This document shows, piece after piece, positions 29,473-38,212 of a stretch of DNA of 64,000 nt (position 1 is the first letter of the stretch; every line of letters starts with the position of its first letter). The translations under genes and the position numbers were made by a program. Origin of the DNA: CAVQAH01 sp963784195 (GTDB lineage Bacteria > Acidobacteriota > Vicinamibacteria > Vicinamibacterales > 2-12-FULL-66-21); NCBI GenBank assembly GCA_963784195.1, contig CAWARA010000019.1, forward strand, positions 50,615 to 114,614, written 5' to 3'. Below the pieces are notes generated by a model, which had not been told where the DNA came from, did no database searches, and was given only the letters and a program-made list of their open reading frames with translations.

Positions 29473-30515
29473 TACGCCTCCCGAACCAATTCGAGCGGCC
29501 GCGCGTGCGCGTACCGTTTGTGCACATCGAGCACGGCGTCTGCCATGGCGTCGAGGAAGCGGGGATGATCGTTGGCTGACGCCGCACGCGCCATGGGAAG
29601 CCCGATCTCACGACAGACACCCGCCGCCTCGACGTCGAGGTCGTAGAGCACCTCGACGTGATCGCTGACGAAACCGATCGGGGAAATCACCGCCGCCTCG
29701 AGCCCGCGCGAACGCTCATCTCTCAGATAGTCGCAGATATCCGGCCCGAGCCAGGGATCTTCCGCCCGTCCGCTGCGACTCTGATAAACCACCGTGGCGT
29801 CCGGCTCTAGCCGGACTACGTCCGAATCCCGCTTTAGCCGCTCCATCACCTTTCCGACGCTCTCCTCGATCTGCTGCTGATACGGATAGCGTTCGGCCAT
29901 CGACACCGGGATGCTGTGCGCCGTGAACACGACCTTCGCGCGATCGCGAAGCGGCGGCGGCAACTGACGGCGCGCCTCCTCGATATGGTCGACGTTGGCG
30001 GCAATGAACCCCGGATGCGTGTGCCAGTCTGCCGTGAAGGTGACCTCGACGTCCGGCAGCCCCTGCGCGGCCAGCGCGGCCCGGGCGGCGGCGACGTTTT
30101 CGCGATACTGCGTGCAGCTCGAGTAGCTCCGATGCGCGGCCGCGATGAAACCAATCGCGCGACGCACGCCGGCTTTCGCCATCGCGGCCAGCGTGTCGAC
30201 GAGAAACGGGTGCCAGTTCCGCATGCCGACGTACACCGGAAGCGGCGCCCCGGCGCCGATCAACCGCGACCGCAGACCATCGGCTTGCTTCAGCGTCAGT
30301 GCGGTGATCGGCGACACGCCGCCGAAGAGCTCGTAGTGATGCGCGACTTCCTCGAGGCGGCCCGGCGCGACGCGACGTCCGCGGAGCACGTTTTCAAGGA
30401 ACGGACGGATGTCAGCGGGGCCCTGCGGGCCGCCGAATGCCACGACCAACACGGCATCGAAAGGATTGAGCACGCGGGCGTTACCTGTCTCGCGATTATA
30501 CTGGGCTTTGCTCAT
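29472..30515 (-). CDS. hemH: Ferrochelatase
   Basis: Ferrochelatase inserts Fe(II) into protoporphyrin (or coproporphyrin), the closing step of heme synthesis. Visible are AVLVVAFGGPQGPADIRPFL at the N terminus, the catalytic histidine in VVFTAHSIPVSMAE and the signature ISPIGFVSDHVEVLYDLD with the conserved Glu. Within it, DVVRLEPDATV (29795-29825) is encoded by a family 2 REP palindrome placed just before VYQSRSG. ATG 30515 would overlap the divergent neighbour's ATG; a GTG at 30473 (before LNPFDAVL) would leave room for promoters and may be the true start. Confidence 0.88.
   Translation of the reverse strand: MSKAQYNRETGNARVLNPFDAVLVVAFGGPQGPADIRPFLENVLRGRRVAPGRLEEVAHHYELFGGVSPITALTLKQADGLRSRLIGAGAPLPVYVGMRNWHPFLVDTLAAMAKAGVRRAIGFIAAAHRSYSSCTQYRENVAAARAALAAQGLPDVEVTFTADWHTHPGFIAANVDHIEEARRQLPPPLRDRAKVVFTAHSIPVSMAERYPYQQQIEESVGKVMERLKRDSDVVRLEPDATVVYQSRSGRAEDPWLGPDICDYLRDERSRGLEAAVISPIGFVSDHVEVLYDLDVEAAGVCREIGLPMARAASANDHPRFLDAMADAVLDVHKRYAHARPLELVREA
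29799..29816. repeat. REP-like palindrome, family 2, inside hemH
   Basis: GTCCGGCTCTAGCCGGAC, an 18-bp palindrome matching family 2 at all arm positions. It is read in frame on the minus strand as part of ferrochelatase (VRLEPDA), just upstream of the conserved VYQSRSG segment. Confidence 0.75.
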
Positions 30516-31644
30516 GACCATTCGCGCGGAGGCCGTCACGCACGCCGCCTCCGCCACACGTCTCGTCTCGCTCGACGTTTTCCGTGGCGCCACAATGGCC
30601 TCGATGGTCATTGTCAACAACCCGGGGGATTGGGGCGCTGTCTACGCGCCGTTGCAGCATGCCGAGTGGCACGGCTGGACACCGACCGACCTCATCTTTC
30701 CGTTCTTCCTTTTCATCGTCGGCGTCTCGATCACGCTGTCGAGGCGCAGCGCCACATGGGGAAGCATCCTGCGGCGCAGCGCGCTCATCTTCGCGCTGGG
30801 ATTGTTCCTCGCGGGCTATCCGCGGTTCGACGTCACCCGCTGGCGCATTCCCGGCGTGCTGCAGCGCATTGCCGTCTGCTATCTCTTCGCCGCCGTCGCG
30901 TTCAGACTCACCGAGGGCGACCGGAAGACGCAGGCGCGATCTCTTTTCAGCATCGCCATCGTCCTTGCCGTCGCGTACTGGCTGCTGATGGCGTTCGTGC
31001 CTCCACCGGGCGGCACGGCGGGGGATCTGTCACCCGAGGGGAACTTCGGCGCCTGGATCGATCGCGCCGTGCTGGGTGGTCACCTCTGGAAGCCACGATG
31101 GGATCCCGAGGGCCTGCTCAGCACCGTGCCGGCCATCTCGACGACACTGCTCGGCATCGTCGCCGGCCTCTGGCTGGGATCATCCGAAACGCCAGCCCGC
31201 AAGGCATCAATCCTCGCGCTCGCCGGCGTCGCTGGCATCGCCGTGGGCTATCTCTGGTCCATCGTGTTTCCAATCAACAAGAACCTGTGGACCAGTTCAT
31301 ATGTGATCTTCACCGCTGGCGCGGCATCGTTGCTCCTCGCAGCGTGCTACTGGATCATCGACGTTCGCGAATGGCGAGGCTGGACGAAGCCGTTCGTCGT
31401 GCTCGGATCGAACGCCATCACACTCTTCGTGGTCTCGGGGCTTCTCGGCAGAACCCTCGGGATGCATCGGGTGGCATTGCCCGACGGCTCGGACATTCCG
31501 TTCAACCGTTATCTCTACGTGACGTTCTTCGCGCCATTCGCCGCGCCGAAGAACGCATCACTGATGTACGCGCTCGCGAATCTCGTCGTCCTGTTCGGGC
31601 TGCTGGCCTGGATGTACCGTCGCCGCATCTTCCTCCGCGTCTGA
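30514..31644 (+). CDS. Membrane acyltransferase-like protein (DUF1624/DUF5009, NagX/HGSNAT type)
   Basis: A 376-residue protein with about ten membrane helices. The N-terminal signature RLVSLDVFRGATMASMVIVN, followed by HAEWHGWTPTDLIFPFFLFI and VGVSITLSRR, is that of the heparan-alpha-glucosaminide N-acetyltransferase-like family. These membrane proteins transfer acetyl groups across the membrane to sugars, and are often linked to amino-sugar or peptidoglycan recycling. A -10-like TATACT at 30497-30502 precedes the ATG. Eight bases separate it from the MFS gene downstream. Confidence 0.82.
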   Translation: MTIRAEAVTHAASATRLVSLDVFRGATMASMVIVNNPGDWGAVYAPLQHAEWHGWTPTDLIFPFFLFIVGVSITLSRRSATWGSILRRSALIFALGLFLAGYPRFDVTRWRIPGVLQRIAVCYLFAAVAFRLTEGDRKTQARSLFSIAIVLAVAYWLLMAFVPPPGGTAGDLSPEGNFGAWIDRAVLGGHLWKPRWDPEGLLSTVPAISTTLLGIVAGLWLGSSETPARKASILALAGVAGIAVGYLWSIVFPINKNLWTSSYVIFTAGAASLLLAACYWIIDVREWRGWTKPFVVLGSNAITLFVVSGLLGRTLGMHRVALPDGSDIPFNRYLYVTFFAPFAAPKNASLMYALANLVVLFGLLAWMYRRRIFLRV

Positions 31645-31652
31645 CCTGATCG

Positions 31653-32902
31653 ATGAACCGGCCCCGCCGAATCTTCAACCTTCCACGCGAGGTGTGGCTG
31701 CTCGGGTGGGTGAGCTTCTTCACCGACACCGCGACGGAGATGATCTATCCGCTCCTGCCGCTGTTCCTGACGCGAGTGATCGGCGCGAGCGCGATGTCGC
31801 TCGGCGTGATCGAGGGCATCGCCGAAGCCGCGAACAGCGCGCTCAAGATCGTGTCGGGACGGCTCGCCGACAAGTGGGGCACCGCCAAACCGCTCGTCCT
31901 GATCGGGTACGGCCTGTCGTCGGCGGTCCGCCCCCTGATCGGCCTCGCGTCATCCTGGATCGACGTCCTCACGCTGCGTTTCGTCGACCGCCTCGGCAAA
32001 GGCGTCCGCGGCGCGCCACGTGACGCGATGCTCGTCACCTTCGCCGACGCCACCTCCCGCGGCCGCGTGTTCGGCTTCCACCGCGCCATGGATCACGCCG
32101 GCGCCGTACTCGGTCCTCTCGTGGCGGCATGTTTTCTCTATTTCTATCCCGGCGAATACCGCACCCTGTTCGCGCTGGCACTGATCCCCGGCCTGATCGT
32201 CATGCTCGTACTCTGGCGAGTGCCCGACCTGCGCACCCGTTGGCACGCCCTGGCACCGTTAGCACCGTCCGGCACGTCCGGCACGTCCGGCACCTCCGGC
32301 ACGTCCAGCACGTCTGGCACTGGTGCCACCCTTGACCGCTCTTTCTATACAGCCATCGCCATCATCACCCTATTCAGCCTGGGCAACGCCAGCGACGCCT
32401 TTCTGCTCCTGCGTCTGAACGACCTCGGCCTCGCCGCGTTCTGGATCCCTCTGGTGTGGTCGGGGCTTCACGTGGTCAAGGTCGTGTCATCGATCCTCGG
32501 CGGCGCATGGTCGGACAGGTTCGGGCGGCGGCACTGATTGCGCTGGGATGGATCGTGTATGCGTTCGTCTATGCCGGCTTCGCAGTCTTCGACAGACCGC
32601 TGATCCTGATCGCGGTGTTCCTGTCGTACGGTCTTTACTTCGGCCTGACGGAAGGCGTCGAGCGCGCGTGGATCGCCGATCTCGCACCGGCACATGCGCA
32701 AGGCGTTGCGTTCGGAATCTACTACGCAGCGATCGGTCTCGGCAGCCTCGCGGCCAGCCTGCTCTTCGGTTTCCTGTGGACACGAGTGTCGCCTGAAGCG
32801 GCGTTCCACACGGGCGCGGCGATCGCCCTTGTCTCGACCCTGCTGCTATACTTGATGTTTTCTCGCCGTTCTGATGAAGCACATCCTGGTTACCAACGAT
32901 GA
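31653..32902 (+). CDS. MFS transporter with a Gly-Thr-Ser repeat loop, one frameshift
   Basis: A major facilitator superfamily protein of about 416 residues with 12 predicted helices. It starts EVWLLGWVSFFTDTATEMIY and has the motif A-like RLADKWGTAKPLVLIGYGLS and, later, DRLGKGVRGAPRDAML. The central cytoplasmic loop between helices 6 and 7 contains a repeat-derived GTSGTSGTSGTSSTSGTG tract. One base is missing at about 32528-32531 (GCGGCAC for GCGGGCAC); restoring it joins helix 8 onward (RRALIALGWIVYAFVYAG). The end overlaps surE by 29 bases. Substrate unknown. Confidence 0.8.
32262..32326 (+). repeat. In-frame 9-bp tandem repeat in the MFS central loop
   Basis: About six units of GGCACGTCC (with GGCACCTCC, AGCACGTCT variants) encode Gly-Thr-Ser repeats. 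The unit closely resembles the GCACGTC units of hairpin locus B at 13418-13500, suggesting a common source or mechanism. Confidence 0.85.
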
Positions 32903-33638
32903 CGGCGTCCGGTCGGAGGGCATTCACGCGCTCGCGCGCGCGCTCCGGCAACTCGGCAACGTCGTCGTCGTCGCGCCGCACACCGAGGCGAGCGCCATCG
33001 GCCACGCGCTGACGCTCCGGCGCCCGCTGCGCATGGACGTCGTCGGCGACGACGTGTACGAGGTCGACGGCACGCCGAGCGACTGCATCAACATCGCGAT
33101 CACGCAGATCTTCAAGCGCTCACCCGATCTCGTCGTGTCCGGCATCAACAAGGGGTACAACCTGGGAGACGACGTGACGTATTCGGGGACCGTGGCGGGC
33201 GCGCTGGAAGGTGCGCTGCTGGGAATCCCGAGCCTCGCGGTATCCCTTGAACGGTCGCGCAGCGAGTACGACTTCGGCCCTGCGGCGGCGGCGGCCGCGC
33301 GCGTGGCGGAATTCGTCCTCGCGCAAGGCCTGCCGAACCGGACTTTCCTGAACCTCAACGTGCCGCCCGGCGAACCGCGCGGATTTCGTGTGACGTTCCA
33401 GGCCAAGCGCAACCACGTCACCGTCGTCGACTCGCGCCTCGATCCGAGAGGGAACGCGTATTACTGGATCGAGGAAGGGCAGAACCAGTGGGAGCCGCAC
33501 GACAAGTCGGACTATCAGGCCGTCAAGGACGGGTACGTGTCGGTGACGCCTCTGCAGCCCGACCTGACCGCGTACGACGCGCTTTCGGCGATCGGGATGC
33601 TGATGGGGGAGCCAGTTTCCCCCGAGCCAGAGGGTTGA
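32874..33638 (+). CDS. surE: 5'/3'-nucleotidase SurE
   Basis: A 254-residue metal-dependent nucleotidase that dephosphorylates nucleoside 5'- and 3'-monophosphates, a stationary-phase survival protein in other bacteria. The metal-binding start ILVTNDDGVRSEGIHALARA (Asp-Asp) is intact, as are the family motifs VVAPHTEASAIGHALTL and PDLVVSGINKGYNLGDDVTY, followed by SGTVAGALEGALLGIPSLAV. It begins inside the 3' end of the MFS gene. Confidence 0.95.
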   Translation: MKHILVTNDDGVRSEGIHALARALRQLGNVVVVAPHTEASAIGHALTLRRPLRMDVVGDDVYEVDGTPSDCINIAITQIFKRSPDLVVSGINKGYNLGDDVTYSGTVAGALEGALLGIPSLAVSLERSRSEYDFGPAAAAAARVAEFVLAQGLPNRTFLNLNVPPGEPRGFRVTFQAKRNHVTVVDSRLDPRGNAYYWIEEGQNQWEPHDKSDYQAVKDGYVSVTPLQPDLTAYDALSAIGMLMGEPVSPEPEG

Positions 33639-33645
33639 GGACGAT

Positions 33646-34281
33646 CTACTTGCGCTTCAGCAGCTCCGGAAACGCTTTCTCGAGGTGATCCAGCTTCGGC
33701 AGATCGTTGTAGACGATGTAGGGGTTGGTGCGGTGATTGACGAGATAATTCTGATGGGACGCCTCGGCGGGATAGAAGCCATCGAGCGGCACGACCTTCG
33801 TCACGATGGGCCGCCGAAACACCTTGGCGGAGTCCAGCTCCTTGATGTAGGCCTGCGCAACGGCTTGTTGCTCGGGCGTCGTGTAGAAGATTGACGATCG
33901 ATACTGCGTGCCCTCATCCGGCCCTTGACGGTTGAGCTCGGTCGGGTCGTGCGCCACCGCGAAGAAGACCTTCAGCAACTGCCCGTAAGTGATCTTCGAC
34001 GAATCGTAGGTGATCTTCACCGACTCGGCATGGCCCGTTGCGCCCATGCTGACGACGGTGTAGTGCGCCGTCGCCGCAGATCCACCAGCGTATCCGGAGA
34101 CAACGTCGGTGACGCCGGCGAGGCGCTCGAAGACGGCCTCGACGCCCCAAAAACATCCCCCGGCCAGCACGGCCGTCTGCTCTCCGGTGGGCTTGACGTC
34201 CTGCGGCGGGTCGGGGAACCGGGACGGTGTCGTCCCGAGCACGGCTGCGATTGCGATCATGAGCGCGATCATGTGGTTCAT
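33646..34281 (-). CDS. msrA: Peptide methionine sulfoxide reductase MsrA, exported
   Basis: A 211-residue enzyme that reduces methionine-S-sulfoxide in proteins. The catalytic motif AVLAGGCFWGVEAVFERLAG contains the active cysteine; GYAGG, GHAESVKITYD and the C-terminal YPAEASHQNYLVNH are also present. The N terminus (MIALMIAIAAVLGT) is a signal peptide, so it probably repairs periplasmic proteins. It is the last chromosomal gene before tRNA-Pro and the island. It converges with surE with a seven-base gap. Confidence 0.93.
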   Translation of the reverse strand: MNHMIALMIAIAAVLGTTPSRFPDPPQDVKPTGEQTAVLAGGCFWGVEAVFERLAGVTDVVSGYAGGSAATAHYTVVSMGATGHAESVKITYDSSKITYGQLLKVFFAVAHDPTELNRQGPDEGTQYRSSIFYTTPEQQAVAQAYIKELDSAKVFRRPIVTKVVPLDGFYPAEASHQNYLVNHRTNPYIVYNDLPKLDHLEKAFPELLKRK

Positions 34282-34419
34282 CGTGTCCTCTACGTCCCAG
34301 AACCCCTCGGCTGGCCTGAAGATTCCCTTCGGCTATTGTCGAGCGGGAAGTAGGGTAGAATAAAAGGTCAGCGCGCAAGGTTCCCGGCCTGTGCGCGTCT
34401 TTTCAACAGTTTCGCCTGT

Positions 34420-34496
34420 CGGGGCGTGGCTCAGCCTGGTAGAGCACTCGGTTCGGGACCGAGGGGTCGGTGGTTCGAATCCACTCGCCCCGACCA
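34420..34496 (+). tRNA. tRNA-Pro (anticodon CGG)
   Basis: A complete 77-base cloverleaf: acceptor CGGGGCG paired with CGCCCCG, D arm with GGCTCAGCCTGGTAGAGC, anticodon stem CTCGG/CCGAG around loop TTCGGGA (anticodon CGG, reading CCG proline codons), T arm with GGTTCGAATCC, discriminator A and an encoded CCA. Its 3' 45 bases are the attachment site of the genomic island to the right. Confidence 0.97.
34452..34496. repeat. Left attachment-site repeat within tRNA-Pro
   Basis: The last 45 bases of tRNA-Pro, from the anticodon loop to CCA, are repeated exactly at 47334-47378. The matches break at both ends (G versus C before, C versus A after). This is the att signature of a tyrosine recombinase that targets a tRNA 3' half and restores the tRNA upon insertion. 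Confidence 0.93.
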
Positions 34497-34538
34497 CATT
34501 TCGCTAGGTCGCTTGCAACGAGATTGCAACGAAAGCAA

Positions 34539-34564
34539 AAAGGGCACCTTTACCGGTGCCCTTT
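34539..34564 (+). terminator. Rho-independent terminator after tRNA-Pro
   Basis: AAAGGGCACC (34539-34548), loop TTTACC, GGTGCCCTTT (34555-34564), followed by the T-rich GCATTTTCT. It is a perfect 10-bp stem 43 bases past the tRNA, well placed to end tRNA transcription. It belongs to the island side of the junction. Confidence 0.75.
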
Positions 34565-34573
34565 GCATTTTCT

Positions 34574-34624
34574 GGCGTCCCCCGCAGCATGGCGATGGAC
34601 CTCACGGGACACAGAACCCGAGTC
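34574..34624 (+). pseudogene. Tyrosine recombinase remnant at the left island end
   Basis: About 17 codons read GVPRSMAMDLTGHRTRV, which matches the box II region of tyrosine recombinases (usually GVPxxVAMxLTGHKT followed by a segment with the catalytic Tyr). Nothing before or after it in any frame completes the protein. It differs from the recombinase fragment at the right end (GVPIATIQRWLGH), so two different integrases have been associated with this site. The match is short, hence moderate confidence. Confidence 0.5.
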
Positions 34625-34711
34625 GGTTTAACGGCCCTTTGCGATTGCTGACGACCGCGATTTTCGGGTTTGCGGCGGGGCGGCTGGGACCTGGTGGCGC
34701 GATGATCAATT

Positions 34712-35193
34712 GCCTATTGCGCGGTGGCGCGGAGGCGAAGCTGGTCACACCGGCAGGCGAATACATGGCGACCTTTTCGCCAGACGGTGCGTGGCTGGGC
34801 TACGCCTCCAACGAGTCCGGGCAGGATGAGGTCTATGTACAGGCCATATCCGAGAGCGGCAGGTGTCGCCAGGCTTGTGTCGATCGGCGGTGGAACGGGT
34901 CCCGTGTGGGCACCCGACGGCTCGGCGCTGTACCTACCGTGGCGCGTCCGGGGATCTGATGATGGTGCCGACAACGGTGGGTGCGACGTTCACCGCAGGG
35001 AGGCCGCGTCCGTTGTTTCGCTTCAGGGGCACCTTCCGTCCGTCGGGCACTGGCGCTGCGTACGAACGTTCATCCGGACGGCAGACGGTTCATCATGGTC
35101 TCGGGTGACGAGCGTCCGATTGCGTCGTCTGCACAAATCAACCTCGTGGTGAACTGGTTCGAGGAGCTGAAGCGGCTCATGCCGACGAAGTAG
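34712..35193 (+). pseudogene. C-terminal fragment of a TolB/PD40-type beta-propeller (kinase-associated)
   Basis: A broken gene end. Four consecutive frame segments give GEYMATFSPDGAWLGYASNE, then SIGGGTGPVWAPDGSALYL, then RGASGDLMMVPTTVGATF, then NVHPDGRRFIMVSGDERPI and the end NWFEELKRLMPTK. FSPDGxW and WAPDGSALY are PD40/WD40-like propeller blades. In Acidobacteriota this ending belongs to large membrane Ser/Thr protein kinases with a periplasmic propeller. The kinase part is missing, and three frame changes are needed in 480 bases. Confidence 0.65.
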
Positions 35194-35270
35194 CGTCGTG
35201 CCGCACCGGCCGTCGTGCCGTCCGACGTTGTGAGACGCCCCGTGAGGGGTTACTCCCCACTGGTCGGGTA

Positions 35271-35313
35271 GTGACGACCGATTCGCGGGACGAATCGATC
35301 AACCCTGCGGCGT
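35271..35313 (+). repeat. Island repeat, copy 1
   Basis: GTGACGACCGATTCGCGGGA, continuing with CGAATCGATCAACCCTGCGG. It contains the 7-bp stem CGATTCG/CGAATCG around CGGGA. It is preceded by TTACTCCCC. The rest of the 352-base gap before the esterase (35194-35545) contains no gene; short CCGTCGTGCCG duplications lie at 35200-35225. Confidence 0.85.
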
Positions 35314-35545
35314 CACGCAGGACCTATCCGGTGTGCCGCATTTTCCGCGAGTTGGAACAACACAACCGCCTGGCTGCGAGCCGTCGACTCCCTTAGATGC
35401 GCCGGCTGAGGACATCGGTCAGCCGTCGATTCCACCTGAGCCGTTGCTGCGCGTCTTCGTGTTGCAGTCGCCCGGCGTTTTCCCACATCGCTGGTCCCAC
35501 CGTCATTTATCATGCCCGAGTCCTCCACCTCGAAAGGGCGGCGAC

Positions 35546-37040
35546 ATGAAGACGACGAATCGTTGGCTCGCACCCATCCTCTGCGGCGGCGTATCGTCGA
35601 TCGTCCTATCGGCGCAAAAACCCACCCCTCATCGCGAATGCGCCGGGCTGACCAGCCTCACGCTGCCCGACATCAAGATCGGCGAGGCGGTCGCCGTGCC
35701 CACCGCAACCAGCGGTGACATTCGAGCGGCGCACTGCCGCGTCACCGGCGTCATCGGCACGGAGATCCGCTTTTCCCTGCTGCTACCCGACAATTGGAAC
35801 GGCAAGTTCATGATGGGTGGGGGCGGCGGGTTCGTCGGCATGATCGACAATCAGGCGAAAACAACCGTGAACGACGGCTATGCGACCGTCGGCACCGACA
35901 CCGGCCACCAGGGAGAGATGTTCGACGCAAGCTGGGCGCTCGACAATGTCGAGCGGCAAGTGAATTACGGATACGTCGCGGTGCACCGCACAGCCGAAAC
36001 CGCCAAGGCGATTCTCCGGCACTACTACGGCGCGACCGAGAAGCATTCGTACTTTTCGGGCTGCTCGAATGGCGGCCGACAGGGCTTGATGGAAGCGCAG
36101 CGCTTTCCAGACGACTTCGACGGCATCGTCGTCGGGGCGCCTGTACACGACTTCGTGGGGCTGGCCGCACAGTTCGTCAGGGACGCGCAGGCGGTGTTCC
36201 CCGATCCGCGCAACCTGTCGGCGCCGATGTTCACGCTCGAGACATTGAAGTCGGTCGAGGCGCAGATCGTCGAGAAGTGCGATGCCGTCGATGGAGTCAA
36301 GGACGGCCTCCTGGAGGACCCGCGGCGGTGCAACGTCGACCTCGCTGGATTGGCCGGCCTGTCTGATGGGCAGCGAGCGGCGCTGAGGAAGATGTATGCC
36401 GAGACGAGTGGTAAAGCGGGCGCAATCTATCCCGCACGACCGGTGGGCGGCGAAGGCGAGGTCGACAGCTGGCCAGTATGGATCACGGGCGGTAGCCCCT
36501 ATGCCACACCCCAGGCCCCAAGTCTGGGCTTCGCATTGGCCACGCACTTCTTCAAGTTCCTCGTGTTCAACGATCCCCTCCTGGGACTACAGCGGCTACG
36601 ACGTCGCGAACGCGCACAAGGACGCGAGGCTCGCTGCGACGTTCATGAACGCGACCAATCCGGATCTCGACGCGTTCAAGGCGAAAGGCCGCAAGCTGAT
36701 CGTGTGGCACGGATGGTCAGACGCGCTCACCGCGCTCGCGAGCATCAAGTACTACGAGCAGGTCCAGGAGCGTGACGCTGCGGTGCGCGACTACTTCCGC
36801 ATGTTCTTGATGCCGGGTGTGCTGCACTGCAGTGGGGGACATGGTCCCGATACGGTCGACTGGCCGGCGGCGATCGCTGACTGGGTCGAGAACGGCAAGG
36901 CGCCGGACCGGGTGATCGCGCGACAGGCCGCGGCCGGCAGCGCCGTGTCGCGGACGCGTCCCCTGTGCCCGTATCCGCAGCATGCGGAGTACACGGGCGC
37001 GGGCAGCACGGACGACGCAGCGAACTTCGTCTGCCGTTAG
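35546..37040 (+). CDS. Tannase/feruloyl esterase family protein, one frameshift
   Basis: About 497 residues, probably secreted (start MKTTNRWLAPILCGGVSSIV). It carries the tannase/feruloyl esterase family features: RVTGVIGTEIRFSLLLPDNW, GKFMMGGGGGFVG, the nucleophile motif SGCSNGGRQGLMEAQ and the C-terminal catalytic region WHGWSDALTA and PGVLHCSGGHGPD (His). The cysteine next to the nucleophile matches the CS-D-HC motif of the family, which hydrolyses esters of hydroxycinnamic or gallic acid in plant material. One extra C in the run at 36575-36578 shifts the frame; removal joins FNDPSWDYSGYDVANAH. Confidence 0.85.
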
Positions 37041-37728
37041 CGACGATGGTGCGGGGCTGAGTTCGGCCGAGCCGATCGAGGCCTCAGACGGGTCAGCGGA
37101 TGTGAGCCGTGCGGCGGTTCGATTCCTATCCGCGGCGGGGCTTCGACCGTCGTTAAGCTGTTGACCGTGTTTGGCGCGTAGTGGTGAGCCATACGTGAAT
37201 CGAACCGGCCCCGATGAAGCGGCCATCCAGCTTTTGGTTCACCCCCCAGTAGTCGCCCAGTCTTTGCTAATCCGCCGAGTACACGCTCGAATCGCGCTAT
37301 TCAACTGGGGCGACGAACTGCAGCGGTTCGGGTTGGTCACGTTTTTGTTACAGGGTAGGCAAGGTGAGGGTGAAGGTAAAGATCAGCTCCTCGCGTCCAC
37401 GCTCCTGCACCTGGGGGCTTGCGCGGATCGGTTTACACTACGCCGTTTGTCGCGGCGAATCCCACACCGCGACATCACCGATAACCACTCAATTCCTCCT
37501 GCGACAGCGCGTACGCGCGAACCAACACTTCGTGCGCACAATTAAAGTCACTGTTGTGAGGGAGGAGGAGCTCGCGGCGGTCGTCGCCAGCACTTTTGGC
37601 CGCCTGCGTCCCGATCAACGTGGTCACGAGTGACTGTGCTGAGCCGTACACGACAAGGGTCTCCGTCGTGGTGGCGCGATGTATTCCCCATGACGCCCGC
37701 GCAACGCCGAAGAAGGTCAGATATGTAC
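37036..37728. other. Gene-poor island stretch with an imperfect long inverted repeat
   Basis: After the esterase stop, CGTTAGCGACG (37035-37045) faces CGTCGTTAAGC (about 37149-37159), about 115 bases apart; the right end GTTAAGC fits the GTTRRRY core of integron attC sites, while the left end does not fit well. From 37160 to 37728 only short open frames occur. Two minus-strand pieces look faintly coding (one ending IFTFTLTLPTL near 37350; one ending VRAYALSQEELSGYR near 37487), but no family is recognised. Confidence 0.4.
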
Positions 37729-37915
37729 TACCGCGTAAAGTTGATCGTGACGGTCACGAGAACAGGCACGGGCACGCCGTTCAGAAGCGTCGGCGTGTAC
37801 CTCCCACTGCCGCACGGCGTCAAGCGCGGCCTGGTCGAGCAGCGGGATCGACCGCACTACCTTCGCGTCTATGACTTTCCCGTCGGGTCCAATCGTCGCT
37901 TCGATCGTGACCGCT
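37729..37915 (-). pseudogene. TonB C-terminal domain fragment
   Basis: Minus strand: VTIEATIGPDGKVIDAKVV, then SIPLLDQAALDAVRQWEYTP and TLLNGVPVPVLVTVTINFTR. This is the C-terminal domain of an energy-transducing TonB-like protein, which contacts outer-membrane receptors. One extra base at about 37800 must be removed (QWE-YTP). Upstream of the domain the sequence changes abruptly, near 37915, into an opposite-strand lipoprotein fragment. The N-terminal anchor and proline-rich spacer are missing. Confidence 0.7.
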
Positions 37916-38023
37916 GTCGCGGGCAAAGAGAAGGCCGATGCCATCGCGGCCAAAAAGAAAGCCGATGCCGCAGCCAGGGCGAAGGCCAAGGCGGCGGCGG
38001 TCCGCATAGCCCTGGGTCTCTAA
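37913..38023 (+). pseudogene. C-terminal fragment of an Ala/Lys-rich lipoprotein-like protein
   Basis: An open frame ending at TAA 38021 reads AGKEKADAIAAKKKADAAAR, then AKAKAAAVRIALGL. It has the composition of the helical C terminus of small Ala/Lys-rich lipoproteins. It begins where the antisense TonB fragment ends and has no start codon of its own. The fragment 15 bases downstream (38039-38212) is the N-terminal half of the same kind of protein, so the two halves are in reversed order. Confidence 0.5.
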
Positions 38024-38038
38024 CAGCTTCCGGTTTCG

Positions 38039-38212
38039 ATGTTCCGGACGGCCCGCTTCGCGCTCGCGGTCACGGGCTGCGCGTCACCGCCCACCGCGGA
38101 CGTGGATGCGGCCAAGGCCGCCGTCGACCGGGCCGCGACCGGCCGCGCGGATCAGTATGCCGCCGCGTCGCTCAAGGCTGCCCAGGATGCCCGGGGAGCC
38201 GCTCGACGCTGA
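38039..38212 (+). pseudogene. N-terminal fragment of an Ala-rich lipoprotein
   Basis: MFRTARFALAVTGCASPPTA is a lipoprotein signal with lipobox VTGC, followed by DVDAAKAAVDRAATGRADQY and ASLKAAQDARG, a helical heptad-like domain. The frame ends at 38212; one base shifted it continues LDAELKAQG and is then lost near 38230. No intact gene results. It pairs with the C-terminal fragment just upstream. Confidence 0.5.
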
